64,000 bases of DNA from Ignavibacteriota bacterium (GCA_019637995.1 JAHBUQ010000001.1:1-64000); one strand, 5' to 3'. Counted from the first letter of the stretch, positions 56,401 through 64,000 are shown. Notes: generated by a model from the sequence alone, not told the origin. Made by a program: numbers and translations.

Positions 56401-56735
56401 TTTCATCAGTTGTTTGTGATGTAATTATAACAACATCAAATACAGATGTTAAGGAAGTAGCTGCTCACGGATATTCATTAGGTGTAGCTGTTCCAAATCC
56501 TGTTAATGGTTCATCTAACCTTGAATTCTCCACTCCGGCTGAATCTCAAGTAAATATTACATTAGTAAATAGCTTAGGTGCTGAAATTGCAGTACTTGTC
56601 AATGGTGTAGTTGCTGAAGGTAATCACAATATTACTTTGAATGCTGAAAAACTTAACTTAGTTTCAGGCATTTATAGTGTCGTTCTTAAATCAAATGGTG
56701 TTATGCTTACTCAAAGAGTAGTAGTAGTAAGATAA
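50475..56735 (+). CDS. T9SS-exported beta-helix and Ig-repeat giant protein
   Basis: The 2086-residue protein has a signal peptide (1-23, ending SAYG). A right-handed beta-helix (about 25-650) is built of short Asn-rich rungs such as IYNNTIKNI and GNTIDNV. An inserted beta domain (about 660-800) separates it from a second beta-helix (about 815-1320) that begins like the first (YxSLxxAFxAxNxxxxxGDVxxxI). Seven Ig-like domains follow (about 1328-1975), most with a YQWYKDG-type strand and several with a paired Cys. The T9SS sorting domain (from about 2000, VPNPVNGSSNLEF to MLTQRVVVV) ends the protein. Beta-helices of this sort often bind or cut polysaccharide, but no catalytic residues can be assigned. 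The start is preceded by a weak AAAGGTG site. Confidence 0.9.
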   Translation: MKKFFTRLSLVIIGLLVGISAYGQVEIGSTSYARLSLAFNAINAGTHTGDIVVKITNNFTETTTAVLLPSGNGSADYSSVTIYPTDTYTIQGNLSTGIIQLQGADYVTIDGRKNMSGSNRDLTIKNNSTGGPCVRIDSLLTASDPANYNKVLYCNLEGSAKNNSNVWGVSLGASNSVTGAASSTGNEIGYNSFKFMYGGVRANSLSGRTHIGVKIYNNYFGSSNLAQSVSYQPIYFWYTTDAEVYDNTFEYIDYTSAIYVMYLYYSSGIKVYNNTIKNITGVSSLYSIFIQQSPNAKVYGNTIDNVRTGNGLNYPIYCATCSAGEIYDNTVNNVGGTSTFYGVYLSSAASGKILNNKITNVTNNSTTYGVFVSSAQYVQIKDNVIDNLWATANTTTYPYYMSSCANMEFINNRAVNITSGATIYGAYATSSATSKFHNNYFDNFISNGSSTTGAAGFYILSSNNSEIVNNSVSRMISTQWSTSGTTTNPFGILISSGTGYKIYYNSVNLTGKQLPSGTQGTLSACLILSGTAVNSFDLRNNNFYNDLEGLSGSRSFAVYLAGTGNLTSSTMDYNNYYVGGPYGHIGFLSSNSTTLAAWKSATSREGNSMNIFTDFNSVNVLAPYIGSALLGKGTPISGFQTDIIGVTRSGTNPTPGAYEEADDIVGPEIVFQKLMTTTNWGNRTVIANITDKTGVDVSGSAPRLYYRKASTDNTYNGNTSSTSGWKYSDATALGGNQFSFTVDYGKLQGGAGEGDEIQYFIIAQDIAAKKNISTTSGIFNQYPNTTNLTTSNFPVNNADSYRLAVGFSGNYSIGTNQTYTSLTKPDGIFQALMNNVIEGDVYLNISSNLTETGEVGLTSLTYDEGGPYTIYIRPNSTTKRSIQGEVAGALIKIIGVNNVVIDGSYEGKGRYLKFTNTAENTLTQFRATILVGSGMGRGGRDLTIKNCEISNGNRLNTSFGIITSDGTISTSTNSPSMNNLLIQNNHIYNSTYGMYIAGQTTVGTTTMNNLIVEDNIVGDDNLSNSILSYGIEVRYAPNGQIRRNKIYNFNGGPNNTNYIIGIQLFMVGSIPTYIDGNTIHSLNYQGTSICFANGIYVSGSYAVIQNNKISDILTTAYISYYPTDYSAAGIRLAGSFTKVWHNSIIMTGEMKYYTSSINYGGFAANVVFTSSYSGNDFRGNIFHNSVFKASSSVSHPEAYNIFFQGTSSPVGPYFTALDNNVYSIGNTAKVGGYDNWTYYLPFTYVAYNFSQWRSHTGRDANSKEGMPVFVSNKDDLHINGSSIGNSYFMYNRMPEVLHDGDGEMRNATTYYGADEVNAIFEIAEDTKIVPSNAVQCVEDVVTISANPDVTGFGDGVERSGLSSIDINWYKNGQLIPGAKSKSITFNPVKMSDSARYFATGTFMGKTVTSTETLLKVETPMTITYQPPTSDVCTTSPELTLLAEATGTILGYQWEFMKAGTSNWLDVPNANSNIMTRVITDELVGRYRLRVMGPGNCGPATIWTEAAMVTRSEPLQNVNLHQIEKSAGKELASTCVDEDITLSVTDEGTVFGYVWQKDAGNGFVDLSLAQYPTARNPILRIPGSTPAESGVYRCKVLGSASCGTAEVFSQEVVIKIWPYFSLDQQPESKTLCEGENSFIRINISGVVYSYQWYKDGVMITSKESPYYNKPVFYLTDSKFEDGGVYQCRVQAEDCFGFLDFMSEEASIYVSTGTEITVPPMTQAVVPGSDVTFRVRAHVNGTPEGYVPEVQWYKGNQPLVEGGRFIGTKSDRLSIARVSELDFGEDYRVVVTGHCGSDEASLFGLIKGVVTIVEQPVNTDACEDEAVILTVRAETTVPNGFLTYQWFKEGIAINDGNGITGTKTNQLVISPAKPNNSGNYYCLVKEGNSVTGMATVEASVTVSPKPRISSQPDANVTIETGGVLALTVEVEGIELEYQWYFDGAAIEGEDTNTLMIYDVKEENAGKYWVEITNNCGSVSSVVCDVIITTSNTDVKEVAAHGYSLGVAVPNPVNGSSNLEFSTPAESQVNITLVNSLGAEIAVLVNGVVAEGNHNITLNAEKLNLVSGIYSVVLKSNGVMLTQRVVVVR

Positions 56736-56757
56736 TCCCTACAGATTGAAATTAAAT

Positions 56758-56793
56758 AACCGGCAATCTCTTATGAGGTTGCCGGTTTTTTTT
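56758..56793 (+). terminator. Rho-independent terminator after the beta-helix protein gene
   Basis: A 13-bp stem (56758-56770 with 56775-56787, one wobble) with loop TTAT runs into eight or more T. Confidence 0.93.
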
Positions 56794-57017
56794 GTTTAAT
56801 TCTATATAAATTTAAAGTAACATTTTATTAAATTATATATATCATTTATCAGATAATAATAAATAAATTAACTCAATAAAATATATACTTGATTATTTTA
56901 GTTCTATGAAGAATACTTTTTGTTTAGATTATAATATTCAAATCGGTAATTATAAAATGAGATTTTCATCAAATATTTAAATTTACTTAAACTAGGAAAT
57001 AATTTCAATTAAAAAAA
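56794..57017. other. AT-rich intergenic region
   Basis: It lies between terminators of convergent genes. No gene or clear structure is visible. Confidence 0.55.
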
Positions 57018-57077
57018 GGTTGCCTCAAAAATTATTATAAAATACTTGTTCATATAATCATATCAATTGAGACAACC
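57011..57077 (-). terminator. Large-loop terminator of the cytochrome P460 gene
   Basis: On the minus strand GGTTGTCTCAA (57077-57067) pairs with TTGAGGCAACC (57028-57018) across a 38-base loop that can itself fold. Seven T follow (57017-57011). Confidence 0.7.
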
Positions 57078-57098
57078 CCATCTGAGAAAAATTTGAAG

Positions 57099-57608
57099 TT
57101 ATTCTTTTGTAAAGACGAAATCTTTAGCTTTAGCAGCAGTATGGCAACCGGCACACATCCCATCCATAAGATTGGCGCCTCTCATTTTACCACCATCGCC
57201 AATTTTACCGTCCGGTTCGAGCATAAACCATTCCCAGTCACCTGCATCAGTACTAAATTTGTTACCTCTCTTCACCATTGCGGTAATTTCATTCATACCT
57301 TCAGGATTTGTTGATTGTTTAACAACAACAGTTCCAACCGGATATTGTCCATTTACACGGGATTTATTATCTTTGATATAAATCTTGCGAGTAACAGTTT
57401 CGTTGTTTCCACCGTGAGCCATACCACCTAATGCAGGGTCGGCACCATTTCTTGTGTCAACGAGTGTCCAGCCGGAAAAACCTGAGAATGTGTTATCGTC
57501 AGCGATAAACTCTTGGGGAGTAGATTTACTTGAGCCTTCACTGCATGAAGAGAACGACAGCATTATAATTGCAGCCGCAGCGAGCAAAAAGAATTTAAGA
57601 TTATACAT
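57099..57608 (-). CDS. Cytochrome P460-like c-type haem lipoprotein
   Basis: The 169-residue product has a lipoprotein signal with Cys22 (FSSCSEG), then a domain with YPVGTVVVKQS and WEWFMLEPDGK as in the cytochrome P460 family, and a C-terminal haem-binding CAGCH (Cys152, Cys155, His156). P460 proteins carry an unusual haem cross-linked to the protein and oxidise hydroxylamine in ammonia oxidisers. Relatives in other bacteria have unproven roles, including stress and N-oxide handling. The start has a perfect AGGAGG seven bases upstream. It follows the sigma/anti-sigma pair by about 70 bases and may be one of their targets. Confidence 0.85.
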   Translation of the reverse strand: MYNLKFFLLAAAAIIMLSFSSCSEGSSKSTPQEFIADDNTFSGFSGWTLVDTRNGADPALGGMAHGGNNETVTRKIYIKDNKSRVNGQYPVGTVVVKQSTNPEGMNEITAMVKRGNKFSTDAGDWEWFMLEPDGKIGDGGKMRGANLMDGMCAGCHTAAKAKDFVFTKE

Positions 57609-57642
57609 TAAAACCTCCTAATAATTATATTAATATAACTTA

Positions 57643-57650
57643 CAAAGTTA
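57643..57650 (-). promoter_or_regulatory. Bacteroidota -7 box before the cytochrome P460 gene
   Basis: On the minus strand it reads TAACTTTG, matching TAnnTTTG, 34 bases before the ATG. No -33 match is found at 19-20 bases. It suggests the gene can be transcribed apart from the sigma factor pair. Confidence 0.4.
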
Positions 57651-57680
57651 TTGACGGAGGGTAAATATATCCTTACAAAA

Positions 57681-57932
57681 TTATTTTTGTGCATTAAGAA
57701 AAGAAATCATTATTTTTTTTTCTTCTTCAGTCAAAGAAACTGCTTCACTATCAATTTTTAACTTTTCAATTATCTTGCTTATTTGCTCATCGAATGCTTT
57801 ACAATTTTTGCACATCATCAAATGGACTTTTAGCTTGAATGAATCAATCAAGTCAAGTTCGTGTGAGCTTTTTTTGGCGCTAAGACTAATTGCCTTTTCG
57901 CAGGAAATCATCATTTTTCTAACTATTTTCAT
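57681..57932 (-). CDS. Small zinc-finger anti-sigma factor (zf-HC2-like)
   Basis: The 83-residue protein has no membrane helix. It shows MISCEKAISLSAKKSS and then KLKVHLMMCKNCKAF, the HxxxCxxC zinc-binding motif of ZAS-type anti-sigma factors. Such proteins hold their ECF sigma factor until a signal, often redox, releases it. Its ATG overlaps the stop of the sigma factor gene by 4 bases (ATGA), as is usual for such pairs. Function is inferred from motif and context. Confidence 0.8.
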   Translation of the reverse strand: MKIVRKMMISCEKAISLSAKKSSHELDLIDSFKLKVHLMMCKNCKAFDEQISKIIEKLKIDSEAVSLTEEEKKIMISFLNAQK

Positions 57933-58486
57933 TTTGTTCTAATTTTTAAAAAAGTATCAACACATTTACGGACATTAAGTCTTGCCCTGTGTAATAAAAC
58001 CCAAAAATTATTGTTTGAAATATTTAATTCATTGCAAATTTTATCTGAATCTTCTTCATCCATATATTTTAAAATAAAGGCTGCCTTTTGTAAATCTTTT
58101 AACTTATTGACGCATTTGTCAATAATTCCTAACAATTCATCATTTTCAAACTTTTCATTATGCTCTGCAGTCCAGGGTTCCGGCATCAGATTTGACTTCC
58201 ACATACCATTTTCATCAAAAAATGATTCATCGTCATCAATACTTTGGAATTTGCCTGAATAATTTTTTCTGAAGTGGTCAATTATCTTTCTTTTTAAGAT
58301 TAGGTAGAGCCAGTTTTTTTCGGAAATTTCACCTTTAAAATTATCTAATCCGGTCAAGGCAGACAAAAATGTATCCTGAACAAGGTCTTTCGAGAGGTCA
58401 AAGTCGCCTGTTCTCTTAACTGCGAATCTTATCAGTGCATCTGAATAAGTCTTTACCCAATATTCAGGATTCAATTCATTTTTCAT
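57929..58486 (-). CDS. ECF-type RNA polymerase sigma factor
   Basis: The 185-residue protein has region 2 (YSDALIRFAVKRTGDFDLSKDLVQDTF, then NWLYLILKRKIIDHFRK) and region 4 (LKDLQKAAFILKYMDEEDSDKICNEL, then NFWVLLHRARLNVRKCV). This fits group IV (ECF) sigma factors of the kind paired with short zinc-finger anti-sigma factors. The gene is coupled to that anti-sigma gene by a 4-base overlap. The target promoters cannot be identified here. The start is ATG 58486. Confidence 0.93.
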   Translation of the reverse strand: MKNELNPEYWVKTYSDALIRFAVKRTGDFDLSKDLVQDTFLSALTGLDNFKGEISEKNWLYLILKRKIIDHFRKNYSGKFQSIDDDESFFDENGMWKSNLMPEPWTAEHNEKFENDELLGIIDKCVNKLKDLQKAAFILKYMDEEDSDKICNELNISNNNFWVLLHRARLNVRKCVDTFLKIRTK

Positions 58487-58544
58487 TTTTCATTTTTTAT
58501 AATGAACATTGTTAAAAATACAATAAATTATTAATATAAAAAAA

Positions 58545-59300
58545 TTAAATATAAAAATTATTATTATAAAAAACTTTTTCAAGATATAAGCCTTGTGGTG
58601 GTGCTAGTGGTGAATTTTGATTCCTGTCGAATATTTCAAATCCCTTTTCAATATCAAGTTCCGTTTTTTTATTCCTTGCGAAGTCAATCATATTGCCAAC
58701 TATAGAGCGAACCATTCCATATAGAAAGTGATTAGCCCTAATATTCAATTCGTAAACATTGGTAGCGGATTCTGTCCAATTACATACTGTCACATCGCAA
58801 ACCGGATTATTATTATCAGGGTTATATTTCGAAAAAGAAGTAAAATCTGTTTTCCGTTTAAAAATATTTGCTATACTGTAAAGCCTGTCCGGATTTATTG
58901 GGTACTTAATATATGAAATGTGATTTCGCCTGAATAAATTATATTCAGTAGTCAGGATATATTTGTATTGCCTGAACTGAGCATCAAATCTTGCATGAAA
59001 TTTTTCATCAAAAATTTTGGATTCAATTATTCTTATATCTAAAGGTAATTTTGAATTAATAGCCACAAGAATTTTTTCTTGAGGAATTGAAATTTCACTT
59101 TCAAGATTAATCGAAACGACCTGACCTAAAGCGTGAACGCCTGAGTCAGTCCTTCCGGCTGCAATCGTAGGCAGCTTAATACCAAAAACTGCTTCAATAC
59201 AACTTTCTAAGACCTCCTGAACTGTAAGGGCATTCTTTTGAACCTGCCAGCCGGCATAATTTGTACCGTCATATTCGATTTTTAAAGCTAAAGTCTTCAA
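58545..59300 (-). CDS. truA: tRNA pseudouridine(38-40) synthase TruA
   Basis: The 251-residue enzyme converts uridines 38-40 of the tRNA anticodon arm to pseudouridine. It has the N-terminal LKIEYDGTNYAGWQVQ and the catalytic Asp52 in AGRTDSGVHA. FHARFDAQFRQYKY near residue 101 and FLYGMVRSIVGNMI near 192 are family blocks. Length is normal. The start lies 24 bases after the murE stop, so the two form an operon. Confidence 0.95.
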   Translation of the reverse strand: MKTLALKIEYDGTNYAGWQVQKNALTVQEVLESCIEAVFGIKLPTIAAGRTDSGVHALGQVVSINLESEISIPQEKILVAINSKLPLDIRIIESKIFDEKFHARFDAQFRQYKYILTTEYNLFRRNHISYIKYPINPDRLYSIANIFKRKTDFTSFSKYNPDNNNPVCDVTVCNWTESATNVYELNIRANHFLYGMVRSIVGNMIDFARNKKTELDIEKGFEIFDRNQNSPLAPPQGLYLEKVFYNNNFYI

Positions 59301-59324
59301 TTCATTTTCCGCATAGAATAATAA

Positions 59325-60815
59325 TTAATTATATTGGGATAATTGCTCGAAATCATCAAAATGAAGTTTTTCTGTGCCTATTATTTGATAATTCTCGTGC
59401 CCTTTACCTGCAACAAGAATGATATCATTTTTCATTGAAATTTCTGCAGCTTTTCTTATAGCTTCAGCTCTATCCTCGATTACAATAATTTCAGAGCTTT
59501 CAATGACACCATTTTTAATATCATTAATTATATCAAGTGGTTCTTCAGTTCTTGGATTGTCCGATGTGATAATTGTTATATCTGCTATAACTGATGATAT
59601 TCTGCCCATTTCAGGTCTTTTAGTTTTGTCTCTGTCTCCTCCGCATCCGAAAACACATATCAATCTCGAACTTTTATAATCCGAGGCTTCTATGGAGTGT
59701 TTGCAGGTAGCTAGAGCTTTTTCAAGGGCATCAGGCGTATGTGCATAATCCACAAGAGCCAAAGCACCATTTTTCAAATCTATTCGCTGCATCCTTCCCG
59801 GTGCACCCTCAGTAACGCAAAGCCCATGCTGAATTGCCTGGTTTGAAATTCCGAGCTCTCGACAGGTAGCGGCGGCAATTGCAGCATTATCTACATTGAA
59901 TTTTCCTGTTAAATTTGATATAACATCAATCAAGTGCTTATTACAGTAAATAATAAACTCAACTCCTTTCATACTTATATTTTCACGCAATATTCTGTAA
60001 TCATCACTTTCTACTCTGCCTACCCTGATAATATTCTTACATCTTATATTTTGAACCATGAAATTCGATTTTGGATCATCAGAGTTAATAACAGCGACGC
60101 TTTCAGAATCTAAATTCTTAAATAAAATTTTCTTAGCTTCGGCATATTCATCAAAGGTTTTATGATAATCCAAATGGTCATGAGTAAGATTTGTAAATAT
60201 TGCTGCTTTGAATTTTATACCTAAAGTTCTTCCCTGAATAAGTGCATGAGATGACACTTCCATTGCCACATAACTGGCACCGCAATCTATCATTATATCG
60301 AGAGCCTGAGCTAATTCGAGTGATTCAGGAGTTGTATTTACAGTGTCAATCTTTTGGTCTCCAACAAAAATACCTGTTGTACCAATAACACCGCAAATTT
60401 TCTTATCGGATTCAATAATTGATTTTATCAGATATGTAATTGTAGTTTTGCCATTTGTACCGGTTATACCTATTACATTTATCCGCTCAGACGGAAAATT
60501 GTAAAAGGCATGGGATATTTCAGCAAGAAATTTTCTTGGATTAGGTGTCAGGATATAAGCTGTATCTTTGTTTATCAACTTTTTTTCAGGAAGTTTGCTG
60601 CAAACGATTAATTTAGCACCATTCCAAATTGCATCTTCGATAAAATTATGTCCGTCAAATTTATCGCCTTTCAATGCGACGAAACAGCCACCTGGCTTAA
60701 CTTTTAAAGAATTATACGCTATTGATGTGACTAATTGTGAGGGTAAGCCTATTAACTCATAGTCGTTTGAACGTGAAAGTAGTTCTCCGATTGTTTTGCT
60801 TATATTTTTATTCAT
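59325..60815 (-). CDS. murE: UDP-N-acetylmuramoyl-L-alanyl-D-glutamate--2,6-diaminopimelate ligase
   Basis: The 496-residue enzyme adds meso-diaminopimelate to UDP-MurNAc-L-Ala-D-Glu in peptidoglycan synthesis. The ATP-binding loop GITGTNGKTT is at 116-125, the Lys that is carbamylated in the family is probably Lys228 (YAEAK), and DNPR at 419-422 marks diaminopimelate rather than lysine specificity. Length is normal. The start is ATG 60815. No other mur gene is adjacent. Confidence 0.96.
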   Translation of the reverse strand: MNKNISKTIGELLSRSNDYELIGLPSQLVTSIAYNSLKVKPGGCFVALKGDKFDGHNFIEDAIWNGAKLIVCSKLPEKKLINKDTAYILTPNPRKFLAEISHAFYNFPSERINVIGITGTNGKTTITYLIKSIIESDKKICGVIGTTGIFVGDQKIDTVNTTPESLELAQALDIMIDCGASYVAMEVSSHALIQGRTLGIKFKAAIFTNLTHDHLDYHKTFDEYAEAKKILFKNLDSESVAVINSDDPKSNFMVQNIRCKNIIRVGRVESDDYRILRENISMKGVEFIIYCNKHLIDVISNLTGKFNVDNAAIAAATCRELGISNQAIQHGLCVTEGAPGRMQRIDLKNGALALVDYAHTPDALEKALATCKHSIEASDYKSSRLICVFGCGGDRDKTKRPEMGRISSVIADITIITSDNPRTEEPLDIINDIKNGVIESSEIIVIEDRAEAIRKAAEISMKNDIILVAGKGHENYQIIGTEKLHFDDFEQLSQYN

Positions 60816-60890
60816 ATATTCTACTAAATTTTATTTGCATAATTATTTATATTTAAATTATTTCAACGTATAAAAAACATCATAATTGCT

Positions 60891-60976
60891 AAAAAAAAAT
60901 GTGTCATTCGAAGTTTTGATTATAGATGAATTCTTCAGCAGAATTTTCATCTTAATGGCTCCAAATGACACATTTG
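60891..60976 (-). terminator. Large-loop terminator and dispersed-repeat-like inverted repeat after the M16 gene
   Basis: On the minus strand AAATGTGTCATT (60975-60964) pairs with AATGACACATTT (60909-60898) and is followed by a T-run to about 60892. The 54-base loop contains a second inverted pair (GATGAA...TTCATC). It resembles the TGTCATT-bordered repeats scattered in some Bacteroidota genomes. Confidence 0.7.
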
Positions 60977-61042
60977 TTAAATCACTAATTTGCATCAGTA
61001 TCTTAAAAAGAGAATTTCAAGATATTCTGCTAATCGGTGAAA

Positions 61043-63877
61043 CTAATCTTCAGGGTATAAAATAAATTCTTTGAATGTGTTCATATCAAGATATTTATTA
61101 GCTGCTGCAACAACGTAATCTTTTGTTACATTGTCAATCATTTTATTTGTTTCAAGGATATAATTGATATCTTCATTATTATATAAATATGAGTAAATTG
61201 AATTCATCCAGAAACGGTTATCTTTCATATTTACTTCATATTCCCGTTTCATAATTTCTTTTACTTTATCAATATTGATATCTTCAAAAGTACCTTTTTT
61301 CATTTCATCAATAACGCCTTTAGCCGCAGTGATAAGGTCTTTTACTTTCTCTGGTGAAGTGCCGAAGAAAATACCAACATTATATTCCTGAGCAGGATAT
61401 TTATTCATTGTAGGTCTTGCACCAATACCATAAACACCGCCCATATCCTCACGAATTACTTCACGAAGTCTGATATTCATTACTTCAACAAGTGAACGAA
61501 GAGCAAATCTGTTTGCGAGATTGTTATCCATTGTTCCGTTCAGGATGAGTCTAACCGTGCTTTTTGGTTCAATACCTTTTTTAACTTCTTTAACGAAAGA
61601 TTCTTTTGGCATTCTGATGCCATTGTCTTTGAAATTATTTTTAGTATTGCTTGATGACAGGGAAGCAATATATGTCTCTATTAATGGTTCGATTTCTTCT
61701 TGTTTGAAATTGCCTACAAAAGTAAAAGTAAAGTCTGCTGCATCAGTAAATCTTGATTTATAAAAATCAAATGCTTTATCAAGATTTACTTTGCCTAATG
61801 CTTCCACTGTCCATGGCATTGACCTGAAATGATGTCCACCAAGTACAGCACTGACAGTATCAGAAAATACTCTGTCGGGACTTGAACCGGCATTCTGGAT
61901 TGATTCTTTAACCCTTGACATATATGAATCAAATGCTTCTTTGTCCTTTCTTGGATTGTTGAAATACATATAAATCATCTGGAACATAAGCTCGATATCT
62001 TCAGGCGATGCGCTGCCGCTCATTCCTTCAGAAATGTCACTTATATATGGAGATACATTAGCCACTTTACCCTGCATCATCTTAGTAAGAGTAGTAGCAT
62101 CAAAATCACCGAGTCCTGATTCATTTACAATGCTTGCTGCCATTGAAGCAGAATGGTAATCATTATCAGCAGCAAGAGAAGTACCACCCATTCCCCAGGC
62201 ACGAAGAAGAATCTGGTCGTTCTTGAAATCAGTTGATTTCAGATATACTTTTACATTATTTGACAAAGTTAATTCTGTAACATCAAGTTTATCATTTTTT
62301 TTCTTAGAAACAATTTTTCCGGCTTTTGGTTTTTGTGTCATCAATGGTTTATCAGCATCAACATCTTCATAAGGCTTTATGTCCATCTTCTGAACTTCCT
62401 GGTATAGAGCGAGTAGTTTACTTTCGCTTGGAATTTGAACTTCAGGTTTTTCAGGGAAGCTTGCAGCAACAACAAGACCGGCTTCTGACATTAGTGGTTT
62501 TAAATATGCATTGATTTCTTCAACTGTGATTTCAGGTAGCATATCCTGATGAATTTTGTACTCAGCCTCGATACCGGGAACTGATTCTTTTTCATGAAAA
62601 TGTCTGTAAAGTTCACGTGCTAAATCTCCGGATTCAGTTTTATCTCTTTCGTCATAAGCTTTTTTCATCCCTCTAAGAATTTCTGTTTTTGCTCTGTCAA
62701 GCTCGGATTTAGTAACGCCAAATCTTGTAAATCTTAGCCCTTCTTCGAGAATTTTTTTATAAGATTCTTCAATTTTATCAATCTTAGGTACTGCGATGAG
62801 ATTAAATGCTTCAAGTTCTTCAACTAAAAATCCATCATAACCGCCACCTGCATAAATGAAGGGTGCATCACTTTTGCGGGTAAATTCCTGAAGTCTGTAT
62901 GATAAAACTGTATTGAATAAGTTCTTAATCATACTTTGTCTGTACTCTCCGTAAGTGCCTTCCTTGAAAGTCTTATCAGCTTTACGCTTGAATACCATCA
63001 TATATGATGGAGTTGGAAGTTCTTTATCTGAAGCAATTGAAAAAACCGGTTTTGAGTTAATAGGTATATTGTAATCCTCTCTTTTCTTAGGATTATCAGG
63101 ATTTTTGATGCTTCCGAAATATTTTTTTACATAATTTTCCATTTCGTCAACATTGATATCACCAACAACAATCACAGCAGACAAATTAGGTCTGTAAAAA
63201 TCATTAAAAAATCTTGTAAATGCTTCTCTTGGAGCTGTTTGGATAATTGTAGTATCACCAATTGGAAATCGTTTAGCAAATTTACTTTCACCTAAAATTG
63301 CTTCTAAATGCTTTTGCTGGGTTCTGCCATTTGCATTAGCCTGATACAATCTCCATTCTTCCATAATTACGCCACGTTCTTTCTCTATTTCTTCGGGGTC
63401 AAAACTTATATTTGAGAGCCAGTCCTGAAGAACCTGGAAGCCTTTTTCAAGAAGACCCTCCTTATCCAAAGGAATTGTAATCATGTAGTATGTTCTGTCG
63501 AATCCAGTATTAGCGTTGACATCAGCACCGAATCTCATACCTGTTTCTTCCAAAAAGCCTACTAATTTGTCTTTTGGAAAATTCTTTGTTCCGTTGAAAG
63601 CCATGTGCTCTAAAAAATGAGCCAGACCAGCCTGGTCATCATCTTCGTGGATTGAGCCTGCCCTGACAACAATCTGCAGGTCGGCTCTGTTCTCAGGTTT
63701 GCTGTTAGGAAGTATGAAATACTTCAGACCGTTTGAAAGTGTACCTGTTTTTACTTCCTGTTTCATAGGAATTTGGGCATTCAAATCATAACCGGATACC
63801 TTTTGTGATATTGCTGGTAGGTAGAATGCAACAATCAATATTAACGAAATTAAAATCGCTTTTGATTTGTTATACAT
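61043..63877 (-). CDS. M16 family (insulinase/pitrilysin-like) zinc protease
   Basis: The 944-residue protein has a signal peptide (about 1-24, ending AISQ) and two M16 repeats. The first carries the inverted zinc motif HFLEH at 87-91, with the third ligand expected in the EEIEKERGVIMEEW segment near 160-175. The second half (about 510-944) is the inactive M16_C-type partner, which has no HxxEH. Secreted or periplasmic M16 proteases of this length degrade peptides. The start is ATG 63877. It ends in the terminator at 60891-60976. Confidence 0.95.
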   Translation of the reverse strand: MYNKSKAILISLILIVAFYLPAISQKVSGYDLNAQIPMKQEVKTGTLSNGLKYFILPNSKPENRADLQIVVRAGSIHEDDDQAGLAHFLEHMAFNGTKNFPKDKLVGFLEETGMRFGADVNANTGFDRTYYMITIPLDKEGLLEKGFQVLQDWLSNISFDPEEIEKERGVIMEEWRLYQANANGRTQQKHLEAILGESKFAKRFPIGDTTIIQTAPREAFTRFFNDFYRPNLSAVIVVGDINVDEMENYVKKYFGSIKNPDNPKKREDYNIPINSKPVFSIASDKELPTPSYMMVFKRKADKTFKEGTYGEYRQSMIKNLFNTVLSYRLQEFTRKSDAPFIYAGGGYDGFLVEELEAFNLIAVPKIDKIEESYKKILEEGLRFTRFGVTKSELDRAKTEILRGMKKAYDERDKTESGDLARELYRHFHEKESVPGIEAEYKIHQDMLPEITVEEINAYLKPLMSEAGLVVAASFPEKPEVQIPSESKLLALYQEVQKMDIKPYEDVDADKPLMTQKPKAGKIVSKKKNDKLDVTELTLSNNVKVYLKSTDFKNDQILLRAWGMGGTSLAADNDYHSASMAASIVNESGLGDFDATTLTKMMQGKVANVSPYISDISEGMSGSASPEDIELMFQMIYMYFNNPRKDKEAFDSYMSRVKESIQNAGSSPDRVFSDTVSAVLGGHHFRSMPWTVEALGKVNLDKAFDFYKSRFTDAADFTFTFVGNFKQEEIEPLIETYIASLSSSNTKNNFKDNGIRMPKESFVKEVKKGIEPKSTVRLILNGTMDNNLANRFALRSLVEVMNIRLREVIREDMGGVYGIGARPTMNKYPAQEYNVGIFFGTSPEKVKDLITAAKGVIDEMKKGTFEDINIDKVKEIMKREYEVNMKDNRFWMNSIYSYLYNNEDINYILETNKMIDNVTKDYVVAAANKYLDMNTFKEFILYPED

Positions 63878-64000
63878 AAAAAAGCCTCAATAAAAATTAA
63901 AAATAATAAATTGTCATTTATTTAAAGTATGTAAACTGTTATTTTCTTAAATAATTGTAGTACGCAATAGTAAAATAGTAATATTCTATGTTTATGAAAA

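Overview
The window is AT-rich chromosomal DNA from a Gram-negative member of the Bacteroidota/Chlorobiota (FCB) group. Four kinds of evidence point there. Large secreted proteins carry type IX secretion (T9SS) C-terminal sorting domains. Upstream regions contain Bacteroidota-type promoter boxes (TAnnTTTG, in two cases with TTTG 19-20 bases further upstream). MurE is of the meso-diaminopimelate type. TTG start codons with good ribosome binding sites are common. I cannot fix the genus; Ignavibacteria or Kapabacteria-like lineages would fit. I see no tRNA, rRNA, CRISPR array, prophage or replication origin.

Layout. 1-3700: a terminator from an upstream gene, an outer-membrane-like protein, an RsbW-type anti-sigma kinase and two small membrane proteins. 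4017-17111: a surface locus with two exported tail-fibre/tail-collar-like proteins and a 3465-residue modular secreted protein. 17336-21496: an M48 lipoprotein protease, a CoA-binding protein, an aldehyde dehydrogenase, a small lipoprotein and a TPR protein. 21497-22108: non-coding DNA with a cluster of small hairpin repeats. 22109-25612: a CotH/lamin-tail T9SS protein, convergent with a MqnA-like protein coupled to a membrane Fe-S oxidoreductase of the ETF:menaquinone oxidoreductase type. 28680-33670: a DUF4159 - DUF4175 - SAM hydroxide adenosyltransferase operon whose last gene has a frameshift at a run of ten A. 33966-37822: an accessory island with an EcoRI-family adenine methyltransferase, a REP-associated tyrosine transposase (RAYT) amid its own palindromic repeats, a DinD-like protein and a DUF262-HNH nuclease. 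38048-42043: an eight-repeat FN3 T9SS protein. 42391-45272: a soluble sensor kinase and a response-regulator/kinase fusion that lacks its phosphoacceptor histidine. 45363-49664: a 1433-residue 2-hydroxyacyl-CoA dehydratase activator fusion. 50475-56735: a 2086-residue beta-helix/Ig T9SS protein. 57099-63877 (all minus strand): cytochrome P460-like lipoprotein, anti-sigma and ECF sigma factor, TruA, MurE and an M16 protease.

The part most worth following up is 33966-37822. A methyltransferase with a strong consensus promoter is followed by a RAYT that carries one of its own repeat palindromes in frame inside its coding sequence. Next comes a 17-codon duplicate of the start of the DUF262-HNH gene, then dinD, then the intact DUF262-HNH gene. 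This looks like a restriction or anti-phage locus remodelled by insertion. The surface locus 4017-17111 is a second candidate for a poorly described system.
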